From the NCBI RefSeq assembly GCF_901933205.1, contig NC_044572.1, positions 20,608,501 through 20,672,500 of the forward strand: a stretch of DNA of 64,000 nt, read 5' to 3'. Below the pieces are notes generated by a model that was given only the letters and a program-made list of their open reading frames with translations, ran no database searches and was not told where the DNA came from. Every line of letters begins with the position of its first letter. Positions within the stretch are counted from its first letter, which is position 1. Source of the stretch: Camarhynchus parvulus. Taxonomy: Eukaryota; Chordata; Aves; Passeriformes; Thraupidae. The translations under genes and the position numbers were made by a program. Of the stretch, positions 1-14,200 are shown piece after piece.

Positions 1-3000
1 GAAATAACACCTTGGACTGATCTGATTCCATCATGAGAGCACAAATGTTTCAAGGAGCAGAAGTAAATCTATTTAAGGTTTGGGTGCCCTCCATAAATAG
101 CTCTGGCAGCTCATTCAGTCCAGTCTCACATCTTTCTGATGTCATCTTCTCCAGCATAATCTGTATCTTCTAATTCTTTCTGCACTATGAAATCTCATTA
201 CACAAAATAAAATATGTATGAAAGAGAAATAGGAGGTATGTAGCCAGCATATTGAAAATTTGGGACCTCTCCTTCCTTACTGCAGTCTTTTGTGACAATT
301 GTGGAAGGAATATCAGACCAACAATTTTTAGGAACAACAAAACTGTTGGTCACCAGCAATGGACTAAGAGTTTCCTGACTGAAACTGTTTGAGGGGAGTC
401 TGCTCAGGGATGTGTTTCTTGCAGGTGCTTGCTGAGAATTTCAGTCACAAGCCCTTTCTCCCAAGGCAGTCTTTTTCCTTTAAGATGATTGTGTGTACTC
501 CAGAAGTGATGTTTAAACCTTCAAGGTATCTAGTGCTAGTGCTAGTGCTAAAATTTCTACCTTTCAAAGGCTTTAACCTTTCTGTGATTCAGTTATACTC
601 CCATTACAGGCCCACAGCACCCCTCCAGTGATGATCTTTCTTCACTGTGTATGTCTTGTTTTCCCGAGACTGATGTATCTAAAAATATTCACAGCCCAAG
701 TAGAATTACCTAGTATTTCCTCTGGTTAAGAAAGTTATTACCCTGTATTTGGTTATTATAAGCATGGAGTTTTTTTGATCAAGGCGTGCTTAGTTTCAAA
801 GCTGTGAGACATACAACAAATCTTCAATTGGAGGAAGGGGTTAAATTACTTCATTATTTACTCGAACCTCTGAGACTGTAACAGGTGCATATTGGAAGAG
901 ATAATGAGACATGTTTGAAGCCAGCTGCAGACAAGCTATTATTTCACTATGTCTCTCTGAGAAACCACAGGTAGAGAATTACTCGTCTCATGATGATGGC
1001 TGCTGCCCCAAGCACTAACCAGTGTCATTCTGTACAGCTCCTCTTCTGTGAGAAGCTGAGAAATAATAACCATGGAATTAACCCGAGCTCTAAAGAGCTG
1101 TTATTCTTTAGGTACACTACTTACCAAGAGGTTTCATCTGCAAATAATACCTCTTGAGAATGTGAGCAGGCAGGATGTGATAATTTACAAAAGCCCTTAA
1201 GAGATTGCAATTTGAAATGTCACAGCTGGGTAGGTTTGCAGTTCACAGAAGGTTTGGAGATACAGATCCTGGGGCCAGATCCTTTGCTGCCGTGCCTCAG
1301 GGGAATCGTGCTGACTTACAGAATTTTGAAGACTTGACTTTTAGAAGAGCTTTTCTAAGAATAGTTCAAAATTTGAATAGGTAGTACATGTGAAATTGTG
1401 GTGTTTTTCTTTTTTTAATTTAGAAGAATTTTAATTTATTGAACAAGTTTCTTTAATAAAACTGGAAACAGTGAGGGATTTTCTTCTGAAGCAGTTTTAG
1501 AAAAACATTTCTCTGAGTATTCTAATAATGTGAAAATGCATTTTTGACAGAAAATTGCATTATTTTCCCAGAAAATTCTTGGCTAGCACAACATCCAAGT
1601 CCCGAGACTGGGGATGGGGGTATAGAGAGGAGGGTGAAAGAACGTGAATGAAAAGCCACATTGCCTCCCCAGCTGTGAGCAGCCACTGGAGGCTCCAACA
1701 CAGAGACAGCCAGGGAAACAGAGAGTGGCCACAGCAGGCAAGGGACACTTGTAACAGTGGTCATAAAATCGAGAAAAAAGACTTCCTGAGTCTTCTGCCC
1801 ACCAAACAAAACAAGGTAATGCTGCTGGAGGACGAAGGGGTGAAGGATTAATTAATCCCCAACTTGAGAAGGATACAGTCTCATTCAATGAGAGTTCAAT
1901 GTACTAATTTTACCTTATTCTGTCACTGACCAAGTAATCTTTTTTCTGAATTAATCTGTTTCCTTCCTATAAAAAGCAATGTGATAGAAACTTCTTTTAT
2001 CTTTTCATGGATCTGTTCTCTTTCCTGGTGCTTTTAACTTGGTATCTGGAGAACAGTGGCAGGAGCTTGAACAGAGAAGCATCCAACTCCTTCCTGTGTT
2101 TTTACTGCAGATTTCTAAAGGAGTGTTTGGCTTGTTCTGTGCATCAGGAGATTAACCCTGATTCACCTTAGCTCTGTACTGAGAAAATTCTCTAGGGTCC
2201 ATCTGAAACACCTACACAGCCACTCCCCTGAAGCCTTTTGGTATCCCTGAAGTAGAGTTTCATTAGAATCCAGCCATTTGAGCTTCACCTCTGCCAAGGA
2301 TTTGGCTTCAGACTCTGGGAGCTTCCAGTGCTTTCTGATGCAGGGGTGGATCTTTGAAAGGAACCAACCCCTGCCATGAATGTGACTCTTGCAGTGGTTC
2401 AAGCTTTCAGTCTGGAGTGTGGATAGAGTTAAAATAATCTGTGTTCTGAGAGTTCACCCATCTCATTTTTACCACTGTGCCTTCTGGTAAGGATGATTGA
2501 CTGAAAGAACCATATTTTGTTCTCAGAAGCTTAGAAAGAGGCTTAATGCTGTGACAAACAAGAAACTTCCTAAGAAAATTAAGGATGAAGTGACAACAAG
2601 AGTGATTTAGAAAGTAGAAACTTGGGATTTAACAGCAGTGTACAGTAAAAACAAGCTAGTTCCAAAGTATGAATGCTGATCTTGCATGTTTGAAGTAAAC
2701 AGAGAAGGTTTCCATGTTTCCCAGACTTTTTTTTTCCTGATACTTAAAGTGGACAAGATGGTCATTTGGTGGGAATTCATGTGGTGCCAAGAAAGTGAAG
2801 TTTACAGCAAATGATATATGGCCCTTTGTGTCTATAACTCACATCACGTGTATTTCCCTTTTCTCTATCACTTTAAGTTTTCCGTACTGTATCTCTCTAG
2901 ATCATTCTTTGGAAAGCTGAAAGAAATCAGTGACTCCGTCATTTCATTGTACTTGGCCTTATTTGGTTTTAGGCTATAGAAAATACAATTTTTCCTCTCT

Positions 3001-6000
3001 GTTATATGTGGGTCTCTTCTGATACTGAGAACATTATATTGTCTTCACAAAGGACTGATGCTGTTTATTGGACATACAACTAAAGGGATGCTAAAAACAA
3101 TTATAATAATACAGTATCTGCAGACAAATGGCTTTTCTGACACAAAACAACAAAATGAGTTATTGCTCTAAGTGTCAATTAATGCTTTTAAGATGCTTTA
3201 ATTGTACAGTATCTATTTCAGACTCATGAAATGTAGAGGTAATTTGGGCTAAAAGAAGATATGATTCACAGTCGATATGTAACTGTGACTTGACAAGGGG
3301 CTTAATAGCTGCCTGAGGCAGATAAGAATGTGTGATAATGAGAATCCAGCAGAAAAACACATCATGGAACTGAACTGCAGAGTTTCCCTGGGTAGATGGT
3401 GTCAGAGCTGGTCATGTTCCTACTACAAGGCAAAAAGGCAGAAGCAGTCAGTGACTGCTGCAACCTTGGAGTTAGTAACAAAGTACTCATTTTTGAAGTA
3501 AATACATGTATTCATTCATAGTCATATTAATATATAAATGTACATCCATTCATATATAAAACCTTCTTTTTTTGAATGCAGTTTGGTGAAATGCATTTCA
3601 GCATGACAGAGAAGTGGGATCATGATAAAGCCTTCCATTTACTGTGCTCTGTTGTCTATTCATGTCCCTTGCCAAGTCCTTTCCAGGAAGCTGTAAAAAG
3701 AAAATTATTTGCTGGCTTAGGTTTGGACTTAACTCTGTTCCCTTCATTGCTACTGTGCTCTTCTCTGCAGGGGATCGTTTTACATTTTCTTAATTGCAGA
3801 GAGAGATCATGGTGTTGGCAGTGGTTGTACTGAGAAATGAGTTTTTATGAAGTGCAGTCCACTTACTGCACTGGAACTTCAGCACCTGCAAGCTGAATGA
3901 TAGCATCCTGTGAAGTTAATGCTGATGACTTTGTCACCAAGAGGACAGATTTATTTGCACCCATGCATTTTATAGCAAGATTGGGCTTTAAAAATGTTTT
4001 GTCATGTTGCTTTATGACTACCTGCATCTTTCTGTTTGAGAATATTGCTACTTGGAAGTAAAACAAAGGAGAAGCTATTGGCTGGACATTAAGGTGAGAT
4101 TCCTCTCAAGCAACTTTCTATGCTGCAGATGTTTACAGCCAGGGCAGGTACACAACCTTCCCTTTAGAATCAGGAGAGAGAAATGGGTGGTTCATTTAAC
4201 CTTTTGTAGACATCAAATTTTAATTGAGATGAACCCTACTCCAGCCTCTTTGTCTATAAATACCATCCTGTACCTGACTCTGCAAACAGTATTCCTAGAG
4301 GCACACGGATAAAGGACTCCACACTGCTCATAGGCTGCCCCACCAGGAGGAGACCGGTTGTATCCCTGCTGCATATCAGCTTTCATTTGAGAAACTCTCC
4401 AAAACAGATCACTCTCCAAAACTGATCACTTTCCAGGGTTGGTAAGTCCCACTTGGAGCAAATGAAGGAAAACATTGCAGACTATCTCTAAAGGAAAAAA
4501 TCCATCCTATATTTTTCAGGATCTTATCCATGAGAAAATTCTGCACCTCTTAGAGGCTTCCTAATGAGTGACCTGTACTTGCAGAACATGCTTGCTCATG
4601 TCCTCTCTCCAACAGCTTTGCAATCCAGTTGTGAATTTCAGCCCCATGAAAAAGAGACAATAATGTTTCAAAGATGCTGTATTCCTAAATCCTTTTTAGA
4701 AAATTTATGCTTGAATACAGAAGAAGAAGCCTAGTGAATGTTACCATAAAAGAAAGGCAGTACCTTTCAGCTGGTCATGGACTTGCCCCTGGCTAAACTG
4801 GGGTACACACTCTGCCTGCCCTTCCAGCAGCAGCAGGCTCTGGACAAACCACTGTACCCTGCTTTTTCTCCAGCTGGTACCTGGGGATGCAATAGAAAGC
4901 AAGGACTTCAGAAATTTAAGAGCAGAATCTCGGGTTGCTGAGAGAGAAAGGTATTAGGAAGCTGCTGGGTCTGTGATGAAATGCTGAGTAGATAAAAATC
5001 TATAGGAATCCAGGCTTAAACTGATTGTTCTGCACATGTCATTTCTAATCACTTGTAACATTGTAAATACTGTTCACTTCTAGAGGTCAAAGAAGGATCA
5101 GGAGAATTTGAGGGAATAAAATGTACATACTCTTCAGAAACTGGAGCAAACAGCTGACTTGTCTTCACCTGCAGCATCACTTCCTGTAATTCCCCCATTC
5201 CCTGCTGTGAAATCCTCTTAGCATCCCTCTGAAACACAAGTGTAAAGAAAATTGCACTCTGTCTGCGCTTCTATTTAGCTAACATAAAAGAGGTAATCTC
5301 TGCTGCCTGGGTATTGTCCAAATGTTATACTTAATGAGTCCACTTAAACACCTTAATGAGAGAAAAAGGTATGGAAAGGCAGTTCCTTTGAGCAATTTAT
5401 CACAAAAAAAGGGAAAGCTCAACACTGGAAATTCTGCAAGCCAGAAAACACAAATTCAGTGTGGAAGTGAATCCAGGCTGAAACATCCATAAGAAAGGAA
5501 AAAAAGCTGTGTCCCCTCACTTGTCAGGCTGGTTATAACCAACCCAAAAACCTGCTTAAAATCATCATGTGCCACTGACACTCTATTGTGTCCTATGACT
5601 TAGACCTCCTCAGCCTTTGAGTTTGTCTTGGGTATCCAGAGCATCTCCTGGGCCTTGGGGTGTTCCCTGCACTGCTCTGCTCAGTCCTGATTCTCTGGCC
5701 TGTCCTATTGACTAACTTCTTGGCCCTTCAGCTTGAGACTCCATCACCCAGGAGTTGGCATAAATAAGTTAATTTCATGCTGTATTGAACACTGTGCATA
5801 AAACACAAGACCTTTTTTTATGCTTTTAATGGTAATGGTATGCTTTATTTTTCATCCTTTGTTTGCTTCCTCAGAACTAAACATTTTGTCTGCCCTTTCT
5901 AGACCATAATTGTGTCCATCATTCCTTTTATCTGTGCATTAACTTTCTGTCTTTATGAACTCTTTTACTTTTTAATGAGCCTGGATATTTGACCTGTTTT

Positions 6001-9000
6001 CCACCTTAGAACAGATGCAGTAGTCTATTCCCTAGAAGTGAATGTTCAAGAGGTTATTGCCCTTTTGTGTGGAGCTCTAGAACACCCACCATGGCAGCCA
6101 TTCTGTGCCTGTGCTCAGCAGTATAAGGTTTCATTTTTGAGATCTCAAATGACTTCAAAAGACAGTATCAAGCTGACAAAAATTTAATAGTGATGTTCTG
6201 CTCACATCATTCCCTTTTGAGAAATTCTTTTTCACTGTGTGTACTGTGAATGAGTCCTTGTTTTTAAATAGGTACATTAAATCCCACTCTGCAAGCTCTT
6301 ACAAAATGTTTTCCCCTAGGAATATAACAGTTCTGGCCAAAGTCTGATTGCTGAAAATACACGTCTCGCATGGTGGTTCAGAGGGCTGCAGGAGTACACT
6401 GATTCCAGCTATGATTTTCCTTAGAAATCCACGAATTCCTTAATTTTTCTCTGTCCTTCATTGGCTAAAAGTTTAGGTACTCTCTATTCTGTAAAACTGT
6501 TTTCTGTTCCTTTTAACTCTTGCAATCATATCTGGTTCTCTTTTGCTAGTACTAAATAATCTCTGCCTTTTCACAGGTTTAAATCCAGACTGTTGATTGG
6601 ATTTTTCCCCTTGATTTTGACATCTGATCCCCACTACAATTTGCTCTGACACAGTGATTATAATACCAGTATATGGTGTATTTTGAGTTAAGACAAGTTA
6701 TAGAACTGCTATACATGGCTCAGAATTTCTTCCCCTCTGGTCAGTTTCTCTTGTAAAGCTGATACCTCTCAAGAGTACTTTTTCCCTCCTAGCAGTGGTA
6801 CACCCCTTCAGTACCTTTTGTGCTGCCTGATCACTGGCTCAGACTTCAACACTTCCCTATGCAAACTTGATTACATGAAAATCTAAAGCCTGTTTCCTAG
6901 CAATATTTTAAAAAACACCCACTTCAGGGCCATCTTTGTTTCATACTGTCTTCCCAGAAAACATAATGGTCACTTGACCTTTTTCCCCTTGCCAGGTACA
7001 TTTCTGGAAAATGTCATATTTCTTGCAGTTTTAACCTCACCCCTCTTCATGAAGCATTATATTCACTACTTCTTTCTACTTCTAAAACCTTTTCTCTGTT
7101 TTTGAATCTACTTTTTCTTATTCTCTTGCTCCCTGCCTCAAGGAGTATTCTTTGGCTTGGGAACTTTTTCAGAATTCAGAATTACAGCTTTTAAGCACAG
7201 TGAGTCATTACTACAACAAAAGGTAAAAAGAAAGACAATGTGAAGAAATAGTACATTAGAGAGGGAGATTAATCTATGTAGCCCTCTCTGAGCCTGCCTA
7301 CAGACATCTAACTCTGACAGGATTGCTCCAAACCAGCACATTTCAGTCTCTGTCATGACCCCTTGTCCTCACATGCATTCAGGCTATAGTCCATTGCCCT
7401 TGAGAAAAAATACTCACTTGGTCAGAAAGTCAGAAACATGTTAAAGAAATATTCTGGACACTGAAGAAGAACTATGTCCTCTGTGCAAGAGATGGTGTAG
7501 GTAATTATTTCAGCTATTGACAGAGTTACAGATAGCTTTAAAATATGAAACCTTTCTCAGATGTTTGTAAAAAAACTAGTTGGATGAAAGAAAAGATAAA
7601 AGGATAACATTGAGCTGTGACTGAGAAGAGGATCTGTGCTTCTGGAGACTGATGTTTCTTAAATTATGGAGGGTTAACATGTGTCTGAAAGACACAGTTA
7701 AACCCCAAGAATCACATTAATTGAAGAAAAATTGCACTGCTATCCTAAAAGCTGATCCCAAGATGTGCTGTTTTGCATTTGCAGGATGAACCATACTAGT
7801 GACTAGTGTGTTGTCAGCTGCAATAAATATCTCTTGGGATGGTTGTTGTTGAAAGCCTTGAGACAACAGAGATGAAAGAGACAAAGGTTGCTGGTCCCAG
7901 GTAACAGTCACAGCTCTTTTGAAAGGCGCACCTCATTCAGCAACGAAGACAAGGACTTACCTAAAGCTCTTCAGGCATAACTAACAACAGCAGGTGAAGC
8001 AATTTAATGATGTGAAAGACAGTTTCTATAGGTGAAATATGGAAGATAACAGGTCTGGGAGAAGGGATGCTTCCCTTTTTAAAAAATTATTTCTTTTTTC
8101 TGATAGCTGACAACAAAAACAACAGCAGCTGGAAGTACTCGAGAGTGAGCGACAGCGAAGGAGCCAGGATGAGTGGCAAATGGCAGAAAATAAGAAAAGT
8201 GACTTGAAAAGGCTCTGGGCCCCCAGTGGCTCTAAGAATACTGAATTGGGACAACAAAAGCAAGAGTGCACTTTGAACGAAAACATGAATGTGCTCTTCC
8301 TCCTGGCCGCATCTGAACCCTTTCTCAACTTATAGATCAATGCAGAAGCAAAGACATGCTGAATCTTTCATGTGGCTGTGCTGTTCTATAATAAAACCTG
8401 AACAAACAGGTTTTGTTTACCAGCCTTCTACTGAAGCCACATTTTTCAATCAGGACTCTTCTCATGTACCATTCTCCAGTCTACTCAAGCAGAAGGTTAG
8501 GTCTTCCCTTGACATTGACATCAACTTCCATTGGAGAATCTCTAGCAGTTCACTTCAGAAATGAACTTGGTAATGGAAACAATGTTTATTTTTTGAGTAT
8601 GAGGAATAAAAACTTTTTCCATCAACCGAAGAGTTCAGTGAAAAACAGGTGCCACAATTCTATGAAGTTGGCAACAACTTCTGGTGATGTCTGAATAGAC
8701 AGACTTTGCAAATAGATCTGGATTTGAGACATAAGCTTTCTCCCCTTGAAAAAACAGCTTCACATGTCCTGCTTGTTTAGTCGCTTCATTTTAGAACTGG
8801 GTTTTGTCAAGGAAAATAATATGCTAGGTGCCCTGTGAAGTACCTACAAACAACTTTATTAGCCAAGGATGGGTTCTTGCCCTTTTTTCTGCCACTGGGA
8901 GTCTCAGAAGAAGCTTGGGTCAAAGTACTGTAGGTCAGGGAATTTTGTTCTGACTCAATGTACGTAGTTTTACAACGTTCCCTGTTTAGTGAATTACTTA

Positions 9001-10639
9001 TTTTTGTCTTCATATCATTATGATGTTTTAGCACCTCCTTAACAGGAGACTATTTTGAGGGGCAGCAGCTGCAAAGAAACTGGCAGCAGCATGACATTTC
9101 ACCTAACAGCAAAACCCCCTTCTCATGGTAGTGACCACAGCTTGCACACATCTGAAAACCTTGTCTTCATTCATGAAAAAAATAAACCCTTTAACTAAGA
9201 CCTGCTATCACTGATAGCCCCTCTCTCTCTGTGTAGACCCTGGCCAAGACATGAATAGTCTTTCTCATACTTCCCTCCTATGTCTGAATACAATTTCATG
9301 GAAAATTAAATGTGACAGTAGAACTTGCCAGTGACTGTGAGGTGACTGATAACTCTTCTCTCTGCTCCCCAGTACATTCAGTGTTCATAGCACTGAGTTT
9401 GGCAGAGCTGCTGGGTTTGCTCATTTCCTTCACTCTGAGCCAAGATTCCCAGTAGTGTGGGACAATTTTAGAAGCAAGATACACTCAACTGAACTTCATC
9501 TATGAAGAGATGAACAGGTGCTTATAGCTGAGTTGTCAAGTCCATATATTACCTTGATGGGTTTTTTCTTTTTGAAATAGAGTCATTTTTGAGTATGGAC
9601 TTTTGGCCAGTCCGCAGATTTCAGGAAGCAATCTACTCCTGAACTGATTCATTCTGGGGAAAACAAAAATGCAGAGAAGATAGAAACAAGATCTGCAGTA
9701 TGCAGAGTAATTTTCAGGGGTGGAGTAGTGACAGTGCCTGTTGCTCATGTTGGTTGCTGGGGTGGGAGCAGCTGCAGGGGCTGTTGTCACTTTGTCAGAT
9801 TTAAGGACCTTTTCCTCCTGAGGACACTGAGCACTGTTGAATATGGCTTGATAGGTCTGGGCCAGGCCCCAGCACATTGTTGAAACTTGGGTCTTCTGTG
9901 GGGTACCAGGGTGATAAGAGACTTAAAGAATATTTCGCTTCTTTCCTGGATTCTGCACTTATTGAGGGATAATGTACAAACACATTGGAGGTGCCCACTG
10001 CCCTAGGGCCTTACTCATACAATCCCACCCACCCCATCATTCTGACTATCCAGTTTTTGGGCAGATCTCTGGGTAATGTTCTTAATTATTTGTCTGGCCT
10101 TAAAGAAGGTCTGAAGCATATGCAACAACATGCTGGCTCCTAGTAAAAAGACCAGTTTGGTTTCAAGGGTAGTCACAGGATATTCAAAATCTTTTCAGTT
10201 CTTGACTACTGTAATCAGCCTGGAGTTCAAGGAAAGAATAAAGGAGGGGAGAAAAAGAAATGAAGGTGTTTCGCCCGTAGGTTGCTCCTCTGAGAAACAG
10301 AGAAAAAGCCAAAGATGTGATTTTTAGTTGTTCCAGTAGATGACTCCCAAAGCACAGAGGTGCCTGCAATACTGAGCACATCCAGTAGGTTTGTGTCCCG
10401 ACAAGCAGCGCTGTCATATCATAAACCCATCCTATGAAATACACCACAGAGAGCATGTACTACAGGTGAGGTATTACAGGTATAACTCAGACAAAACACC
10501 AAAAATATGACGGCAAATAAGTCCACATTTTTAGTAGCAAGTATTGTTAAACCAATACAATGAATGTTTGTAGCAATTTTCTTTTAACACACTCTAGTCC
10601 TTATCTCAAGCTTTGGTTCCCCTGTTCAGGTGCCAAAAA
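1..10639. other. intergenic DNA without recognised genes
   Basis: Open frames are all short (at most about 113 codons), overlap on both strands and show no domain or splice context. A 17-bp tandem duplication lies at 4394-4427. The somewhat GC-richer patch at 5,600-5,760 is unexplained. No mobile element is recognised with confidence. Confidence 0.65.
4394..4427. repeat. 17-bp tandem duplication
   Basis: Two adjacent copies of actctccaaaacagatc, 4394-4410 and 4411-4427, differing at one base (aca versus act). Confidence 0.85.
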
Positions 10640-11261
10640 AGGACTGGCATGGTTTAAGCCCAGCTGGACGCAAAATATCATCTCAGCTGCTCACTCAATC
10701 CCCCTCTGCCTGGTGGAATGGGGAGGAGAATTGCTCAATTATTAAGCACAAGAACTGCTTAATAATTGAGAATAGAGTAAAATACAATAATAATGGTAAA
10801 TAATGATGATAAAAAGGAAACAAACCATTGATGCACAGTACAATTGCTCATCATCTGCTGACCAATGCCAGACCTCCCTTCCCAAACCCAGACTGGCCAT
10901 GTTTCCAGGAAACTCCCCCCAGTTTATATACTGGGAATGATCTGTGATGTGGGATATCTTTTTGCCCAGTTTGGGTCACCCCTCCCTTCTATGCTCCCTC
11001 CCTGTCTTTTGGGGTTTTTTGGGTTTTTGGTTTGGTTTTTTTTTTGGCATGTCTTCACTGAGACAAGGAAAAACAAAAGTCCTTGACTTAGAATGAAATG
11101 ACTTTGCAAAAAGTATGCATCAGTGTGTTATCAACACATCTCTCATTCTGAATCCAAAACACTGCACTGTAACAGCTATTGGGAAGAAATTAACTCTATT
11201 CTAGCTGAAACCAGGACACTGAGATAGGTAAATTAACTTTATTCTAGCTGAAACCAGGACA
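10640..11261 (-). mobile_element. avian ERVL-type LTR, apparently solo
   Basis: On the - strand the element begins tgtcctggtttcagct (from 11261), carries the TATA motif tatataaactgggggg (+ strand 10913-10930 region) and runs through an AT-rich segment into a GC-richer end near 10,640. This layout and wording match LTRs I recall from bird ERVL elements; the exact subfamily name is not claimed. No gag or pol-like frame lies on either side, so it is probably a solo LTR left after recombination. The end near 10,640 is approximate and no target duplication was confirmed. Confidence 0.7.
10734..10770. repeat. perfect 15-bp inverted repeat, 7-nt loop, within the LTR
   Basis: Arms ctcaattattaagca (10734-10748) and tgcttaataattgag (10756-10770) are exact reverse complements with loop caagaac. 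It lies in the transcribed part of the LTR, downstream of its TATA box on the - strand. Confidence 0.9.
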
Positions 11262-11273
11262 CTGAGATAGGTA
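11188..11273. repeat. 43-bp tandem duplication at the LTR edge
   Basis: Copies 11188-11230 and 11231-11273 differ at one base (ctc versus ctt). Each includes the LTR terminus gaaaccaggaca plus 12 bp of flank (ctgagataggta). Confidence 0.92.
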
Positions 11274-14200
11274 AAATAGTTGTTAAGCAATATCCAGAAT
11301 GCATTCTTCCATAATACCCTCTCTCAAGCCTGCTAATTCAATGGATTTTAGCTTCTCTGTGCTTTGCTACATTGCATGACTACAAATGATATTTCAGGGA
11401 AGGAACAGAGCTGGTGCATCCACCTGTGTAAAGTGATAAGGAAAGGTTATGAGGAATCATTAAGCAAAGAACTGGAGGCTAGGGAGTTCTGTGAAGATGA
11501 CATGGACATGAAGAGGGCATGCACACCCTGACATACAATCAGTGAATTTAGTCTACAGATTTTGAAATTTACAACCTGCAAGGCTGCAGATGTGGCAGTT
11601 GACATGCTCCAATTGAATTGGAAGCTTCAGTGGCCCCATGCTGCTGTCCAGATCAGCAAAGGTGTGAATCAGCAGGAACCTGGCTGGAGCACCTGAATGG
11701 ATGCTCATACTGCTGAGTAGTGGCTTGCAATAGGAGTGGGTCTGTGGGGTGAAACAGCTGCCACTGGGGATCCGCTGTCCACACTATCCAAGGTGGGGAC
11801 GTGGAGGGGGATGGAGGAGGCTGTTAATGCCATTAGTGGTTTGAGCCCACTAGATACAACCCAGTCCAGAAGCCGGTCTTCTGGTTTAATCTAATCTGAA
11901 AGCAAGCCATCTTGTGTACCCTGAGACAACTCCACAAAGCAAACAAAAAGAGGATTGATAGGGTGACAGACTTTAAAAACATATCTTGAGTGTAATATCC
12001 TCTCCATTTCTCTAACAATATATAACAATTACCTGAGTGGAAATCATTCCCATGGGCAGGAAAAAGGTTGGTTAAGAGATGAACTAATTCTCATGGGAAA
12101 GAAAGCATTGCTTGTTCCAGAGTTCTCTGTTTAGGATGTTGAAGTATTTCTCACACAGCTGTTAACTGTTTGTAAAATAACACAGACCCACAACCCCAGC
12201 AAATGCTGATCACCTGTGCCTTGGTCGCTGGTCTCTGGCATCACAGCCCTCTGATGCTGCTGTGGGACCTGGGGTGATGCTGCATAGGCAGTAACACAAA
12301 CCCGGCTCTATTTCCTCTGATCATTAATCACTCAGGATTTCATTGGTGCTTAATGGCCATACTTTGGGCATTCCTATAAAGACTATAAGATTTCATGTAC
12401 TTGGAGCCCTTCTGCCTTTCCAAGGCACTCACATTTTCTTTTTCTAGGAATAGCCTTGCTGATAAAATGAGTCAGCCCCCTGCCAACAGCGAACATGATG
12501 ACTGACGCTTAAATGGCACCTTTCATGCTAGGAATGTTTAAACCCATGTGTGGAATCCTTCCCTGGCTGCTGGCTGTGCTGTCAATACGATGCCAGAGCC
12601 TTTCTACATGCACAGACCAGGAGGTCTCAGTGTGAGGATTCAGCACCCTTCGTTACTGCCTTGGAAAGGATCTGTGTGTGAGGCTCTGACATGGCTGGCG
12701 GGCTCAAGTATTACACAGGGAATTGTGGAGCTCCTAGGCCATGTTGCAGGAACAGCAATGAAAAGGAACTGTGCAAGTCCTCTGGTGAGGTTCCTGCAGC
12801 CATGTCAAAGGCACCTCTTCTCATCCCTCCTAATGTGCCAACAGCTTGATCCTCTAGCACACCAGTGGTCTCCTGCATGCTGCAGAGATGCAGGCAGTTG
12901 AGCATGAAGAGGTAAGTGACATGAGCTTTATGTTTATTCTGTTCCTACTGGCTTAAGCAAGACTTGACTGTCTGCCTTAGAAGCATGAAATAATTTCTCA
13001 GGGATGTGGTGCCTAGCAGCACTAATGTTAGAAAGAAGACTAAGTATTTAATACTGGTGTTTTATGGAACACTCTTCATGGACAGAATTGCAACACAAAA
13101 GCATCTGAGGAGCAAACAGCTCAGTTGTTCCTTCAGCTAGCCGGCCAAACACATCTTCAGCTTCTCTACCAAAAAGTACCTGGTTCAGAAAAAAAACTAT
13201 AGAAAAGGGATTAGAAAAGTAAAAGTGAACTTCATTTTTTCTTTTATGAAACTTGAACTTCTGCAAGTTCTTACAAGATAATATTGCAAATATCATATAA
13301 AAATATACTTCAGTTACAAGGGAAGTCAGTGTTGCTACAGCCAGAAGCAAGCAAGTGGGAGATTGAAGAGGATGGTGTCATTTGGTGTTGATGGGAGCCT
13401 TGGTCTTTTGAAAGCCTGTGCACATCTGTCCAGCGACATCAGTAGTTTTCTATTTAAAGTCAAGCACTGGTTCGCTGAACCTGACTCAAAGATAACTGCA
13501 GCTTGTTTCATAAAACTGGAAAATTAATCAGTGTGAAATGTATTGGAAAACAGAATGGTAATTCATATGCCTCAGCAGTTTCCTTATTAGGTAAAACAAG
13601 CTTTTGATTGTTCTCCCAGGGCATACAATACCTCAATATGCTGCAAAATAGGCTTTTAGAAATGAGCCAGCACGACTTGCATACCTCAGTGACCACTTTT
13701 GTGACAAATGCAAATGAATATTTTGAATCCAAGGTCAAAGTCTAATCATCGAAAGGCAAAGGCTCAGTCACTAATTTCTTTAGATGTACTCTTCACCCTA
13801 CATAAACAGCCTGTCCTGGGCTGACTGGGACCCAGTGGGGTTTACAGAGGACAGGGACCACTGGTTTTCCCTATGATGAGTTTCCCTAGACAGCTACACT
13901 GTAAATTCTTCACAGCAGATGCAAAAGAAACCAGTATGGAATCAAAATTCTCCTATGGAAAAGGAAAGTACCACACATTAAAATAGCAGGATTAGAAGCT
14001 CGTAAAACAAAAGGGTGGCTTAGGGTTCCAGATGTATCATATTACAAATGGTCTTTTACAGTTGGCTCTACTCCTTGGAACCACTGAATCATTTCCTACT
14101 TGGGCACGTTTGGAAATGTCAGATTTTCCAAATGAATTCTCTCTGGTTGCATCAACTGAAAACTCAGAGTGGCTCAGTGACTTAGAGTGGGAAAGACAGT

